Part shown: in pieces, positions 1-8,133 of the stretch
How positions within the stretch are numbered: the first letter of the stretch is position 1
Layout: every line of letters begins with the position of its first letter
From: Clostridia bacterium
Lineage (GTDB): Bacteria > Bacillota > DTU086
Length of the DNA stretch: 47,952 nt
Assembly (NCBI GenBank): GCA_012523575.1
Contig: JAAYIF010000050.1
Span: 1 to 47,952, forward strand
Direction: 5' to 3'
Made by a program: the position numbers and the translations under genes
The notes under the pieces: model-generated
Databases searched by the model: none
Seen by the model: only the letters and a program-made list of their open reading frames with translations
What the model was told of the DNA's origin: nothing

Positions 1-296
1 ATATCGGCCCAGGGAAGGGCTTTGGTTTTTTCAAATAATTCCTCAAAAGTTCTTGCCTCAAATTCTCCCATCAATAAACGCACCCTATCGGCGGTGCGAA
101 GCCAAAGGTTTAATCGGCATAGGGCTTCCATTCCCGCGGATAGCGTTACCTTTCCATTATCAACTTTTATGTTTTCGTACCCCAGATTTCGCACTTCCTG
201 GGCCACCAGGGCCTCCATCCCGAATGTTGAAGTGGCAATTAATTGGACCTTTTCCAAAGCCGTCACCCCAAACTTGTTAATAAACAAATTTTCCAT
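1..296 (-). CDS. THUMP-domain class I SAM-dependent rRNA methyltransferase (RlmL/YpsC family), N-terminal part
   Basis: Only the first about 98 codons are inside the window; the gene runs off the left edge. The translated start reads MENLFINKFGVTALEKVQLI, followed by ATSTFGMEALVAQEV and later NLWLRTADRVRLLMGEFEA, the typical opening of the YpsC/RlmL family: a ferredoxin-like plus THUMP RNA-binding module before the methyltransferase domain. Family members methylate guanine N2 in 23S rRNA. The start is uncertain: ATG at 296 has a weak GGAATGGG upstream, while TTG at 257, preceded by GGGGTGA, would give the more usual family start MEKVQLIATS. It is divergent from the ketopantoate reductase gene. 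Function of the family is well established; the exact modified base is inferred. Confidence 0.85.
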   Translation of the reverse strand, partial: MENLFINKFGVTALEKVQLIATSTFGMEALVAQEVRNLGYENIKVDNGKVTLSAGMEALCRLNLWLRTADRVRLLMGEFEARTFEELFEKTKALPWAD

Positions 297-410
297 ATTG
301 ATTATTCCCATTCCTTTTTTTGTTCAGCGGTTGAAGGGGAAAAGGGTCTATTATTGAGAATTATAAAAATACAAAAAACTTATGAGAAACAGATAAGGGA
401 GAGATGGGTT

Positions 411-1367
411 TTGCGCATAGCGGTATTGGGTGCTGGGGCTAATGGTTCTGTCTTTGGTGGATTTTTGGCTAAGGCAGGGCACGAAGTTTCCCTTTTAGGA
501 AGAAAGAAGCATATGGATGCAGTAAAGAAAGGGGGTTTAAGAATTGAAGGAATATGGGGTGAACACTTAATTTCCCATATAAAAACGGCAGATGATGAAA
601 GCTTGCTACAGCCCGGATATGATCTCATATTAATTACTGTGAAGTCCTATGACACAGAATCAATGGCTCCCCTTGCTGCAAAGCTTTTAGGAAAACAGGG
701 GCTTGTGGTTTCTCTGCAGAACGGACTGGGAAACGAGGAAATACTGGCAAGGGAAATAGGCGGAGAAAAATGTGCCCTGGGGAGGGTCATTTTTGGTGCT
801 GAAGTTACTGCTCCCGGGAGGGTTAAGGTAACGGTCTGTGCCGATGATGTGGTTTTGGGACCCATAAAGGGGGATTATCCCGGGGAATGTCTTAAAAGAA
901 TTGAAAAGGCTGCTTCCCTTATAAATGAAGCAGGAATTCCCTGCCGCTACAGCGGGGAGGTTCACAAGTACATATGGGCGAAAGTCTTGTACAATTGTGC
1001 CCTCAATCCCCTTGGGGCCCTTTTGGGGGTTAATTATGGTACCCTGGGGGACAGCCCTTATGCTAGGAAAATTATGGACCAAATGGTAAGGGAAATTTTT
1101 GCCGTAGCTGAGGCCCTGGGGGTGGAGCTTTTCTGGTCCAGGGCTGAAGATTACCTAAGGGAATTTTATGGTAATCTTCTTCCCCCTACAAAGGATCACA
1201 GGCCTTCCATGCTTCAGGATATAGAAAGGGGACGGAGGACTGAAATTGATTATTTAAACGGAAAAATAGTGGAGTATGGAAGGGGAGCAGGTGTGGATAC
1301 CCCTGTGAACTGCTGTATTGCCGATCTGGTTAGATTCCTTGAAGAAAAGAATCTCAAAAACAGATAA
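411..1367 (+). CDS. panE: 2-dehydropantoate 2-reductase (ketopantoate reductase, PanE/ApbA family)
   Basis: Reduces ketopantoate to pantoate with NADPH in pantothenate/CoA synthesis. The 318-residue length is normal for the family. The Rossmann nucleotide motif GAGANGS is at residues 7-13, followed by the VKSYDT and NGLGNEE blocks. The WAKVLYNCALNPL segment near residue 185 carries the catalytic lysine, and RTEIDYLNG near 274 is the C-terminal substrate block. I chose TTG at 411 because it gives LRIAVLGAG directly at the dinucleotide fold and AAGGGAGAGA lies 6 nt upstream. The open frame extends to 243, but that extra sequence is unlike the family. Several PanE paralogues in Firmicutes act on other 2-oxo acids, so the substrate is inferred. 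There is no pan operon beside it. Confidence 0.85.
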   Translation: MRIAVLGAGANGSVFGGFLAKAGHEVSLLGRKKHMDAVKKGGLRIEGIWGEHLISHIKTADDESLLQPGYDLILITVKSYDTESMAPLAAKLLGKQGLVVSLQNGLGNEEILAREIGGEKCALGRVIFGAEVTAPGRVKVTVCADDVVLGPIKGDYPGECLKRIEKAASLINEAGIPCRYSGEVHKYIWAKVLYNCALNPLGALLGVNYGTLGDSPYARKIMDQMVREIFAVAEALGVELFWSRAEDYLREFYGNLLPPTKDHRPSMLQDIERGRRTEIDYLNGKIVEYGRGAGVDTPVNCCIADLVRFLEEKNLKNR

Positions 1368-1474
1368 ACTTTACTGTTCATTTTACATGCGTCATCCCTG
1401 CGCATAAAACCAAGGCGTCATGCTTAACGAAACTTCTCCTGCAGCCGAAATCCTTAGTAGGAAGAAAAACTGGG

Positions 1475-2863
1475 GTGAATCCCGTGGTGGATAAAATTTC
1501 GCAATTTTTACATGCTTTTATGGGAAAAAGCCCACAAACTGAAAAAATGGCCATTATTTTAAGGCCGGGGCAGATTCTTCAGGGAAAGCTTTTTGAAATA
1601 CATGGCAACAGGGCAATACTTCTGGTTAACGGTGTAAATATAACCGCTGATTTAAAAACCTCTGCCGCTGCCGGAGAAAAGCTGCTGCTTTATGTTGAGG
1701 GGCAGAAGCCCGACGGTACGGTGATTCTTAAAAAAATTGATGTTGAAATGGGCAGAGGAATAATGGAGGGGGTAAAGGAGGAAGCCCTTTTAAATCATTT
1801 TGGAATTAAAGTCAGCAGGCTGAACACGGCGCTTATTGAGAATATGATACAGAGGAACATTTCCTTTTCCGCTTTCGATGTATCAATGCTGGAAGCCTTT
1901 ATGTTCAAAAATTCCCTTACGGAGGAGCATGTTCCTGCGGTTTTGTGGCTTTGGAGTAGAAATTTTCCCCTTTCCAAAGAAGCGGTGGAAGCGGTGCATA
2001 GTTTCCTGAAAGGGGAAGGATTTACCAATGCTGAAATTGCTAAACAGCTCTTTAAAGAAAGCAGCCTGCCTTCCGGCATAAAACAGGATCCGGGTTCTCT
2101 CATAAACCTTCTTAGAAGCATTTTCTTTAAAGAAGACGAAAGCAGCGAGCAGATTGCCCAAAAATTAAGCAATCTTGCAAAAAATATGGGACTGAAGCAT
2201 GAGCGGGAGATTTTTGAGCGTGCTGTTTTAGATAAAAGGGGAGAATTCCAGGCTGGAGATTATTCAAACATTAAAAATACGAGTGCCAAAGACCCTTTAA
2301 ACAGCCTTTCCGTAAAGGGGGAGATCCTGCGCCTTCTTCATTTTTCTCTGTCCGGAAAAGAAGCTGAAGATATAACAATGCCCAGGGAAGCCTTAAAGGA
2401 GCTTCTCAATGATATTACAGCCCTTCAGCTCCTTAATCTTTCGGGGCAGCAGGAGAGCGGTGATGCTTTTAATCTTTTTCTTCAGGGGTGGTTTTTAAAT
2501 TTTGAAGGGGAATTGTCTCCCTTTTTTCTCAAACTAAAGGAGTTCCAGGCAAAAAAGGGAGGAGAAGGGGACCTTTCCTGCCAGGTGCTGTTTTTTATTA
2601 CCACGAAGCATCTGGGGAGGTTAATGTGCCGCTTGATTTTGGAAAGGGATCATTTGACCTGTGCCTTTACGGTGGAAAAGGAAGCATATAAAGAAATCAT
2701 CGATGATAATATTGCTTTACTGGAAAATAGGCTTAACCTTCTGCCCTGGAAATTAATATTTTTGTCTACCAGGGTTAGTTCCAATGAAGTAAAGGAGAGC
2801 TTTGAGAAGGAGATATTGGAGGTAGGAACTGTAAAAACAAGCAGCCTTGATCTTCGGGTATAG
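1475..2863 (+). CDS. FliK-like (YlqG-type) hypothetical protein paired with an FlhB-like switch protein
   Basis: A 462-residue soluble protein without signal peptide or transmembrane segments. It has no sharp catalytic motif. An N-terminal beta-rich part (LRPGQILQGKL, then VNGVNITADL) is followed by a helical middle and a C-terminal block, resembling hook-length-control (FliK-like) proteins. The assignment rests mostly on context: it sits 12 nt before an FlhB C-terminal-like gene, the same order as ylqG-ylqH of Bacillus subtilis. Start choice is open. GTG 1475 has TAGGAAG 10 nt upstream; GTG 1484 has GGGGTG at 1472-1477 with a 6-nt spacer. No flagellar genes are nearby, so a role in secretion is inference only. 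Confidence 0.55.
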   Translation: MNPVVDKISQFLHAFMGKSPQTEKMAIILRPGQILQGKLFEIHGNRAILLVNGVNITADLKTSAAAGEKLLLYVEGQKPDGTVILKKIDVEMGRGIMEGVKEEALLNHFGIKVSRLNTALIENMIQRNISFSAFDVSMLEAFMFKNSLTEEHVPAVLWLWSRNFPLSKEAVEAVHSFLKGEGFTNAEIAKQLFKESSLPSGIKQDPGSLINLLRSIFFKEDESSEQIAQKLSNLAKNMGLKHEREIFERAVLDKRGEFQAGDYSNIKNTSAKDPLNSLSVKGEILRLLHFSLSGKEAEDITMPREALKELLNDITALQLLNLSGQQESGDAFNLFLQGWFLNFEGELSPFFLKLKEFQAKKGGEGDLSCQVLFFITTKHLGRLMCRLILERDHLTCAFTVEKEAYKEIIDDNIALLENRLNLLPWKLIFLSTRVSSNEVKESFEKEILEVGTVKTSSLDLRV

Positions 2864-2875
2864 GGGTGAGGGATA

Positions 2876-3172
2876 TTGTCCGAAAAAGAAAAAAAGCCCA
2901 GTATAAAATATGCAGCTGCCCTGAAATATAAGCAGGGGGAAGACGATGTCCCCAGGGTAGTGGCTTTGGGCAAGGGTGCCGCTGCTAAAAAAATTATTGA
3001 GACTGCTAAAAAGCACAATATACCCATTCACGAGGACCCCGATTTAGTGTATGCTTTAAGTACCCTTGAGATTGGGCAGGAAATACCCCCGGAACTGTAT
3101 CGGGCGGTGGCGGAAGTTCTGGCCTTTATCATGGTTATTGATAAAAAAACTTCTGAAAGAATGGGAATCTAG
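2876..3172 (+). CDS. FlhB C-terminal-like protein (EscU/YscU/HrcU family, YlqH-type)
   Basis: A 98-residue protein matching only the cytoplasmic C-terminal domain of the FlhB/YscU export-switch family, with none of its membrane segments. The helix-strand pattern is family-like: [20 protein letters not shown], then [20 protein letters not shown] and [12 protein letters not shown]. The autocleavage motif NPTH is not present; GEDDVPR occupies its place, so self-cleavage is not expected. The TTG start is preceded by GGGGTGAGGGA. It is probably cotranscribed with the FliK-like gene upstream and ends 12 nt before the convergent CDF transporter gene. Such stand-alone FlhB-like genes are common in Firmicutes and have no settled function. 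Confidence 0.8.
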   Translation: MSEKEKKPSIKYAAALKYKQGEDDVPRVVALGKGAAAKKIIETAKKHNIPIHEDPDLVYALSTLEIGQEIPPELYRAVAEVLAFIMVIDKKTSERMGI

Positions 3173-3184
3173 TCATCAGGGGAG

Positions 3185-4060
3185 TTATTCTTTTTTAGGT
3201 TCAAGGTTTATGTGAACGTGAACATTGGGGATGTGGTTTTCAATTTCCTTTACTACATGCTTTGTCATCTCATCTGCTTCTTTAACCGAAATATCAGGGT
3301 CCGTAATAACGTGAAAATCCACAAAACGATAGGGTCCTGATTTTCGCGTTCTCAACTTTTCAAACTGAAGATCCCTATGGGTATGCTCCTTTAATATCTG
3401 CTCTATTATTCTTTTTTCCTTTTCAGGTAGGCTGGAATCCAGAAGGGGATTAAAGGCTTTGCGACACAAATTCCAGGCTTCCTTTAATATAAGAAGGGCA
3501 ACCAGTATTGCGGCAATGGGGTCGATGATGGTAAGACCTGTTATTTTTATTAAAACAAGCCCTATTCCAACTCCTGCTGAGGTATAAACGTCGGTTTTAA
3601 GATGCAGGGCATCGGCCTCCAGGGCTATGGAATCCTCCTCCTTGGCAACTTTATAAAGTATGGAGGAAACCCACAGGTTGATTAAAGCTGAAACAAACAT
3701 TACTCCCACAGCGGCTGCTGTGATGTTCAGCTCATGATGAGTGGACAATTTTTTTAATGATTCCCATATTATCATAAAGGCCGCTGCAAAAATGAGGAGC
3801 CCTTCTGCTAAACCAGAAATGTTTTCTATTTTTCCGTGCCCGTATGGATGATTTTTGTCCGCGGGTTTTGAGGACATCCTCACTGAGAAAACTGCGATTA
3901 TGGAAGCTATGAGATCCATTGTGGAGTGCAGTGCTTCGGATAATATACTTACCGAACCGCTGTATATTCCCACAATTAACTTTATTACTATGAGAAAGCC
4001 GTTGGAGGCCACGGAAAGGGCAGCGGTTTTTGTTTTTCTATCAAGCTTTATGGGCTTCAC
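3185..4060 (-). CDS. cation diffusion facilitator (CDF) family metal transporter
   Basis: Proton-coupled efflux of divalent metals (Zn, Mn, Fe or Co type) across the membrane. There are about six hydrophobic helices. The metal-site motifs are visible: SEALHSTMD in helix 2 (His and Asp ligands) and LEADALHLKTDVYTS in helix 5. HPYGHGKIE lies in the loop between helices 2 and 3, and a cytoplasmic C-terminal ferredoxin-like domain ends in NVHVHINLEPKKE. I prefer GTG at 4060 because GGAGGGTGA lies 7 nt upstream; ATG at 4081 would add seven residues but has a poor ribosome site. The metal cannot be read from sequence. Its leader has a perfect promoter and a terminator just before the ribosome site (see that entry), so transcription attenuation is likely. 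Confidence 0.9.
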   Translation of the reverse strand: MKPIKLDRKTKTAALSVASNGFLIVIKLIVGIYSGSVSILSEALHSTMDLIASIIAVFSVRMSSKPADKNHPYGHGKIENISGLAEGLLIFAAAFMIIWESLKKLSTHHELNITAAAVGVMFVSALINLWVSSILYKVAKEEDSIALEADALHLKTDVYTSAGVGIGLVLIKITGLTIIDPIAAILVALLILKEAWNLCRKAFNPLLDSSLPEKEKRIIEQILKEHTHRDLQFEKLRTRKSGPYRFVDFHVITDPDISVKEADEMTKHVVKEIENHIPNVHVHINLEPKKE

Positions 4061-4208
4061 GGTGCATTCACCCTCCACCATCCGTTAAAAAAACCTGCGG
4101 GTAAGGTCCCACAGGTTTTATCTCTGCTTTATATACTATGCCCGGTCCTTTATCAAAAGTCCCTGACCGCATTAATTGCATTATATTTATTAATTTTTAA
4201 TATGTCAA
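4061..4208 (-). promoter_or_regulatory. Promoter and attenuator-like leader of the CDF transporter gene
   Basis: On the minus strand TTGACA (4208-4203), 17 nt, then TATAAT (4185-4180) form a consensus sigma-A promoter. The transcript would carry a leader of about 110 nt that ends in an intrinsic terminator (4117-4087) immediately before the GGAGGGTGA ribosome site. A GGTCAGG segment (about 4169-4163) can pair locally with GGACC about 20 nt on, or with CCT..GACC of the terminator 5' arm, so mutually exclusive folds are possible. This suggests a cis-acting, perhaps metal-sensing, switch. I do not recognise a known riboswitch consensus. Confidence 0.6.
4087..4117 (-). terminator. Intrinsic terminator inside the CDF leader (attenuator)
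   Basis: Read on the minus strand, AACCTGTGGG pairs with CCCGCAGGTT (10 bp, one G-U) around a 6-nt loop and is followed by seven T. It lies between the promoter and the ribosome site of the CDF gene, with no gene ending just before it, so it looks like a conditional attenuator rather than an end-of-operon terminator. Confidence 0.75.
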
Positions 4209-4255
4209 TCACGTACTGTCTTTTGTCTTAGAATAGGTTTAAATTTAATTAGGTT

Positions 4256-4403
4256 TCTGCTACGGTTTGCGAAAAGACTTAACGAACGCCATTAAAACCG
4301 GGAGGCGCGAGCAGAAGATGAGCGCCAGCCTCAACCTGGGGCACATACACCGAATTTAGAGATGTCCGGCGTGAGTTCGTAAGTAAAGAAAACTGCAGTA
4401 TGA
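4256..4403 (+). repeat. Dispersed inverted-repeat element, copy A
   Basis: Shortest (148 bp) and most diverged of four copies. It shares the blocks CTTAACGAACG, ATTAAAACCGGGAGG, GAGCAGAAGATGAGCGCCAG and GATGTCCGGCGTGAGTTCG with the others. Terminal repeats are TCTGCTACGGTTT at the left and AAACTGCAGTATGA at the right, only partly complementary. The internal CTCGCATGG block of the other copies is missing. It lies between the CDF promoter and the terminator downstream of the feo operon. Confidence 0.8.
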
Positions 4404-4421
4404 ACCCTTTGTCAATAAATT

Positions 4422-4457
4422 AAGCCGTTTTCACCCTTGGGAGAAAACGGCTTTTTT
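4422..4457. terminator. Strong hairpin terminator between repeat copy A and the feo operon
   Basis: AAGCCGTTTTC pairs with GAAAACGGCTT (11 bp) with a 10-nt loop. The plus side is followed by six T. The minus side is followed by TTAATTTATT, so it can also end the minus-strand feo transcript, which is the only gene set that runs into it. Confidence 0.8.
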
Positions 4458-4485
4458 AAGAACTTGAGGTTTTGCCTGCCTTTAA

Positions 4486-4641
4486 TCAGCGGCCTCTTTT
4501 TAAATTGCAGTTTTTGCAGCTTCCCTGACAGGGTGTTATTTCAACAATGGGGGTGTTGCACCTTGGGCAGCGCAGGCTTTCCTTGACATTGCTAACACCG
4601 TAACCGCACTGGGGACATGTAATCTTTGTATTACTTTTCAT
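4486..4641 (-). CDS. Small zinc-ribbon protein at the end of the feo operon
   Basis: A 51-codon gene, MKSNTKITCPQCGYGVSNVK and onward, whose ATG overlaps the feoB stop (ATGA), implying translational coupling. It has seven cysteines in CPQC (9-12), CPRC (25-28) and CQGSCKNC (38-45), enough for a zinc ribbon plus one further Cys cluster. It has no membrane segment, so it is not the usual FeoB-associated Cys-rich membrane protein. It could be a FeoC-like accessory or iron/redox sensor for FeoB, but that is inference from position only. Confidence 0.75.
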   Translation of the reverse strand: MKSNTKITCPQCGYGVSNVKESLRCPRCNTPIVEITPCQGSCKNCNLKRGR

Positions 4642-6620
4642 TTACCTACCCCTTCCAAGTTTTCCTTATATTGATCCAGCTTATTTTTAAAATAGCTTAT
4701 AGCCCAGGAAAATAGTATTAATGCTATGAAGAAAGCCGCTATGGGATAGTATATGGGCAAATACTCGTTGGCAAGTTTTGAAAGTTTCGAGACAATTCCT
4801 CCTACCAGAAATGCTATAACCAGTGAGCTGAGCCACATAATAAGACCTTCTTTATTGCTTCTTTCTTTAAACAGCATCATGATGGAGGCTATGCAGGGAA
4901 CAAAAAGGGTAATGGTTACCAGAGCTACCAGGGTCTGAATTTTGTTAAGCGGGAGGCTCATAAGTCCGGCAGCCCCAAAATCCCGCCTTACAATACCCAT
5001 GATCAAGGCTGTTGCCGCTTCCTTGGGAAGTCCCAGCCACCCAACGGTAATGGGCTTAATCAAATCCTGTATCAGAACCAGAAATCCCGTTACCTGGGAA
5101 ACGCTTATGATAAGTGCTCCCAAAGCAAACAACGGAGCTGCTTCTACAAGAAAGTGCAAGGACTTGGTGGCTGTTTTTTTCAAAACATTATCCACACGGG
5201 GAAGCCTTAAGGGTGGAACATCGATAAAAAGATCCGTAGACTTCCCTGGAAGGGCTGCGTTTAGCAGAGTCCCCACCGATGCCAGTATGGAAAAGATTAT
5301 TATTACATACAGAATGACATATTGTGGGCCGAGGCCTGCCAGCATTCCCGCTATAACACCCAGCTGGGCAGAGCAGGGTATGGTAAGACCCAGTAGGAAA
5401 ATTGCTATGCGCCTTTCCCTGTCAGAACCTAAAATCCTTGTGACGATGGTTGCCATGGTGACGCAGCCGAAACCCAGTATAATGGGTATAACGGCCCGTC
5501 CGTTTAGCCCTATGTTTGTCAATACCCTATCTGCCAGCACTGCAACTCGCGGGAGATAACCCGAATCCTCAAAGATGGAAAGCAACAGGTAAAATCCCAC
5601 TACCAAAGGCATCAAGAGACCTAAAAGATAAATCACAGGCATGGTAAAGAGACCAAACTCCCCTGCCAGTATGTGCCATGTTGCAGAATCCACCGTAATC
5701 CATTTACTCAATAGACCTGTTATAAACGGCTCGTAGTATCCCTGCATAATGGTTTCCTCGGTAATTTCCACCACGGTTTGGGCTATGAAGACGCCTATGA
5801 CTTCGTACATAATCCACATGGCCAGTAAAAAAATAGGGATCCCTGTGAGGGGACGGATCATCAAGCTGCTCAGCCGTTCTTTAAAATCTGATTTTTCTTT
5901 GGTGAATTTTACTACCTTGTCTACAATGGCGTTTACCCGCTGGCGTCTTTTTAAATAAATTTCCTCCTGCATATCCCCCGGGGGCACTTGGTTGCGCTGG
6001 GCCACTATGGGATCCCCTTCGAGGATTAGAAGGGTTTCTCCCCGGGAAGCGGTTTGCAGTTCCATTTCCTTAATTTTTTCTTCAATCCCCGGAGTGGGTT
6101 TGCCCGGGGTTGCATTGAATATGTTATTTTTTAGTTCTTCCAATCCCTTTTTCTCCACGGCTACCGTGGGAATTACCTTAACCCCCAGCATACTGCTCAA
6201 AAGCTCGACATCTATTTTTAATCCCTGTCTTTCAGCTTCATCCATCATATTCAGGGCAACCACCACAGGAAGCCCCGTGTCTATTATCTGCTGGGTTAAG
6301 AAGAGATCCCTTTCCAGATGTAGGGCATTTACAATGTTAATGACTATATCAGCGTCGAGAATAATATCCCTTGCAATACGTTCCTCATCATTGAAAGAGG
6401 AGATGCCGTATACTCCAGGGGTATCAATTATCACTGTGTCGTCCGAATATTTTCCGTAGGATATTTCCAGAGTTGTACCCGGATAGTTTGATACATCAAC
6501 GTACATGCCTGTTAGGGCGTTGAACAGTACTGATTTTCCGCTGTTTGGATTACCGGCTAGAACTATTTTTTTAGATTCAGGAGGTATATCTAAATCTACG
6601 GAGTGGCAGCATTTTGACAT
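4638..6620 (-). CDS. feoB: Ferrous iron transport protein B (FeoB)
   Basis: Main permease of the Feo system, importing Fe2+ across the inner membrane. The N-terminal G-protein domain shows G1 GNPNSGKS (23-30), G2 YPGTT, G3 DTPGVY and G4 NMMDEA. It is followed by the helical GDI-like region and a membrane domain with two Gate repeats containing the conserved GFGCVTMA-type and VPCIASI-type segments. At 660 residues it is at the short end for FeoB. It is preceded by feoA and followed by an overlapping zinc-ribbon gene. The N-terminal MSKCCHS contains a Cys pair and His that could bind metal. The operon probably runs from the promoter upstream of feoA, with an iron-type operator there. Confidence 0.95.
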   Translation of the reverse strand: MSKCCHSVDLDIPPESKKIVLAGNPNSGKSVLFNALTGMYVDVSNYPGTTLEISYGKYSDDTVIIDTPGVYGISSFNDEERIARDIILDADIVINIVNALHLERDLFLTQQIIDTGLPVVVALNMMDEAERQGLKIDVELLSSMLGVKVIPTVAVEKKGLEELKNNIFNATPGKPTPGIEEKIKEMELQTASRGETLLILEGDPIVAQRNQVPPGDMQEEIYLKRRQRVNAIVDKVVKFTKEKSDFKERLSSLMIRPLTGIPIFLLAMWIMYEVIGVFIAQTVVEITEETIMQGYYEPFITGLLSKWITVDSATWHILAGEFGLFTMPVIYLLGLLMPLVVGFYLLLSIFEDSGYLPRVAVLADRVLTNIGLNGRAVIPIILGFGCVTMATIVTRILGSDRERRIAIFLLGLTIPCSAQLGVIAGMLAGLGPQYVILYVIIIFSILASVGTLLNAALPGKSTDLFIDVPPLRLPRVDNVLKKTATKSLHFLVEAAPLFALGALIISVSQVTGFLVLIQDLIKPITVGWLGLPKEAATALIMGIVRRDFGAAGLMSLPLNKIQTLVALVTITLFVPCIASIMMLFKERSNKEGLIMWLSSLVIAFLVGGIVSKLSKLANEYLPIYYPIAAFFIALILFSWAISYFKNKLDQYKENLEGVGK

Positions 6621-6752
6621 ATTTCCGTTACTCCTTTCCCAGGGTTTGGTTTATGGAACCGGTCTTGCTGGGTGCAAAGCCGTAAAAATGTTCATTTTAA
6701 AAAATTAAAAAAATAAAACGGCAGAAAAGGAATTATTAATATACCGGGGTTT

Positions 6753-6971
6753 TTAATTAGAAATCACCGTAATCTGTTTGGCAAGATTTCTCCCCAGTGC
6801 AATTTCCTGATTGTTTTTTCTAATGATAATTGGCCCAAGGGGAATGACTTCGGAGCATACTACCATTTCCCCTTCGGAAATACCGAAACGGATGGCCTGT
6901 GCCTTTATTTTTGCATCGGGAATATTTAATATTTTTAGAATTTGCCCCCTTTTAGCTTTGTCAAGGGTCAT
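6753..6971 (-). CDS. feoA: Ferrous iron transport protein A (FeoA)
   Basis: A 72-residue SH3-like cytoplasmic partner of FeoB. Family features are LGPIIIRKNNQEIALGRNLAKQI at the C terminus and an alpha-beta start, TLDKAKRGQILKI. The ATG is preceded by AGGGAGGAG with a good spacer. It is the first gene of the minus-strand feoA-feoB-zinc-ribbon operon; 132 bp separate it from feoB, with no gene in that gap. Transcription should start near 7026. Confidence 0.9.
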   Translation of the reverse strand: MTLDKAKRGQILKILNIPDAKIKAQAIRFGISEGEMVVCSEVIPLGPIIIRKNNQEIALGRNLAKQITVISN

Positions 6972-7008
6972 TTACTTCTCCTCCCTTATATGTAAATTAT
7001 ATGAATGC

Positions 7009-7061
7009 AAATGAAAACCGATTTCATTTAATATCATATTAATAACTGTTTGCTTCGTCAA
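7009..7061 (-). promoter_or_regulatory. feo promoter with overlapping palindromic operator
   Basis: On the minus strand TTGACG (7061-7056), 17 nt, TATGAT (7038-7033). Just downstream, covering the expected start point, AAATGAAA-N5-TTTCATTT (7009-7029) is a perfect inverted repeat. Its position suits repression by a Fur or DtxR-type iron regulator. The sequence is not a textbook Fur or DtxR box, so the regulator is unknown. The rest of the 260-bp gap to 7230 is AT-rich; it probably also holds the promoter of the plus-strand radical SAM gene (TATAAT at about 7091 is one candidate). Confidence 0.6.
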
Positions 7062-7230
7062 TAGGTTTTTTAAAAATTTAATAAAAATGTATAATATATT
7101 TAAAAGTTTTAATTTGCAGCTGTGGACCAGTCCTTTTTAGAGAACGCAAATCTTCTTTTATATACTAGAAGCGAAATGACATCAATCCTGATAAACATAT
7201 TAAACGGGATTATTATCGGGGGGATGGGAT

Positions 7231-8133
7231 ATGGCCTTTGTTCCCGCTTATCTCAAATTAACGGAAGGGGAGTTGAAGGAAAAAGTAAAACAGGCCTTTG
7301 AGCTACAGGAAAAATGCATGTTGTGTCCCAGGGAATGTGGAGCCGAGAGGGGAAAGGGGCAGAAAGGAGCCTGCAGAGCTTTAAATACGGCGAAAATAGC
7401 AAGCTACGGTCCCCATTTTGGAGAAGAAAGGCCTTTGGTGGGTACCCACGGCTCGGGGACCATATTCTTTTCGTACTGCAATTTAGAATGCATTTTTTGC
7501 CAGAACTGTGACATCAGCTGGGCGGGTTATGGACAGGAGGTTTCCACCCAGGAGCTTGCTGAAATAATGCTTAAATTGCAGAAAAGGGGCTGTCATAATA
7601 TAAATCTGGTAACCCCTACGCACTATGTGCCCCAGATCCTTGAAGCCCTATTCACTGCCAGAAAAAGGGGGCTCAGCCTTCCTTTGGTTTATAACTGCGG
7701 AGGGTATGAATCCGTTGAAACTTTGAAAATACTTGATGGAGTTATTGATATCTACATGCCTGATGTTAAATACGATGATCCTGAAATTGCCCAAAGGTTG
7801 TCAGGGGTTAAGGATTACCCCCAAAGGGTAAAGGAAGCTTTAAAGGAAATGCATCGACAAGTGGGAGATCTTCAGGTAGATGAAGAAGGGATTGCAAAAA
7901 GGGGACTTATTATACGCCATCTAGTGCTTCCGGAGGATTTTGCGGGAACTGAAAAAATTATGAGATTCATTGCTGAAGAACTGTCACCCCAAAGCTTTGT
8001 AAATATTATGAGGCAGTACCATCCCGTTCACAAGGCCTGGGATTATCCTCCCCTCAACAGATCCGTTACCAGGCATGAATATGAAAGAGCCCTTGAGGTT
8101 GCTGAAAAAGTGGGAATCACTCCCCGCTCATAA
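7231..8133 (+). CDS. Radical SAM protein, PflX type (COG1313; pyruvate-formate-lyase-activase-like)
   Basis: A 300-residue radical SAM protein. The cluster motif is CNLECIFCQNC, about residues 87-97; an upstream CMLCPRECG with a further Cys (KGACRA) may bind a second Fe-S cluster. The following GCHNINLVTPTHYVPQ, YNCGGYES and DVIDIYMPDVKYD-like blocks match the PflX group, close to glycyl-radical activases but without a known substrate. Start ATG has GGGGGGATGGG upstream. No glycyl-radical enzyme is nearby, so an activase role is unsupported; it stands alone before the polyamine cluster. Confidence 0.85.
   Translation: MAFVPAYLKLTEGELKEKVKQAFELQEKCMLCPRECGAERGKGQKGACRALNTAKIASYGPHFGEERPLVGTHGSGTIFFSYCNLECIFCQNCDISWAGYGQEVSTQELAEIMLKLQKRGCHNINLVTPTHYVPQILEALFTARKRGLSLPLVYNCGGYESVETLKILDGVIDIYMPDVKYDDPEIAQRLSGVKDYPQRVKEALKEMHRQVGDLQVDEEGIAKRGLIIRHLVLPEDFAGTEKIMRFIAEELSPQSFVNIMRQYHPVHKAWDYPPLNRSVTRHEYERALEVAEKVGITPRS

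Noticed and set aside
243-410. N-terminal extension of the ketopantoate reductase frame
   Set aside because: The extension overlaps the divergent methyltransferase gene and is unlike any PanE; the TTG at 411 has a good ribosome site.
1368-1474. Possible fifth, decayed copy of the dispersed repeat (CCCTGCGCATA and CTTAACGAA present)
   Set aside because: Only two short blocks match, in an order not matching the full element, and no terminal repeats are visible.
4942-5559. Long plus-strand frames antisense to feoB
   Set aside because: Shadow frames produced by codon bias of feoB; they lack ribosome sites and protein-family features.
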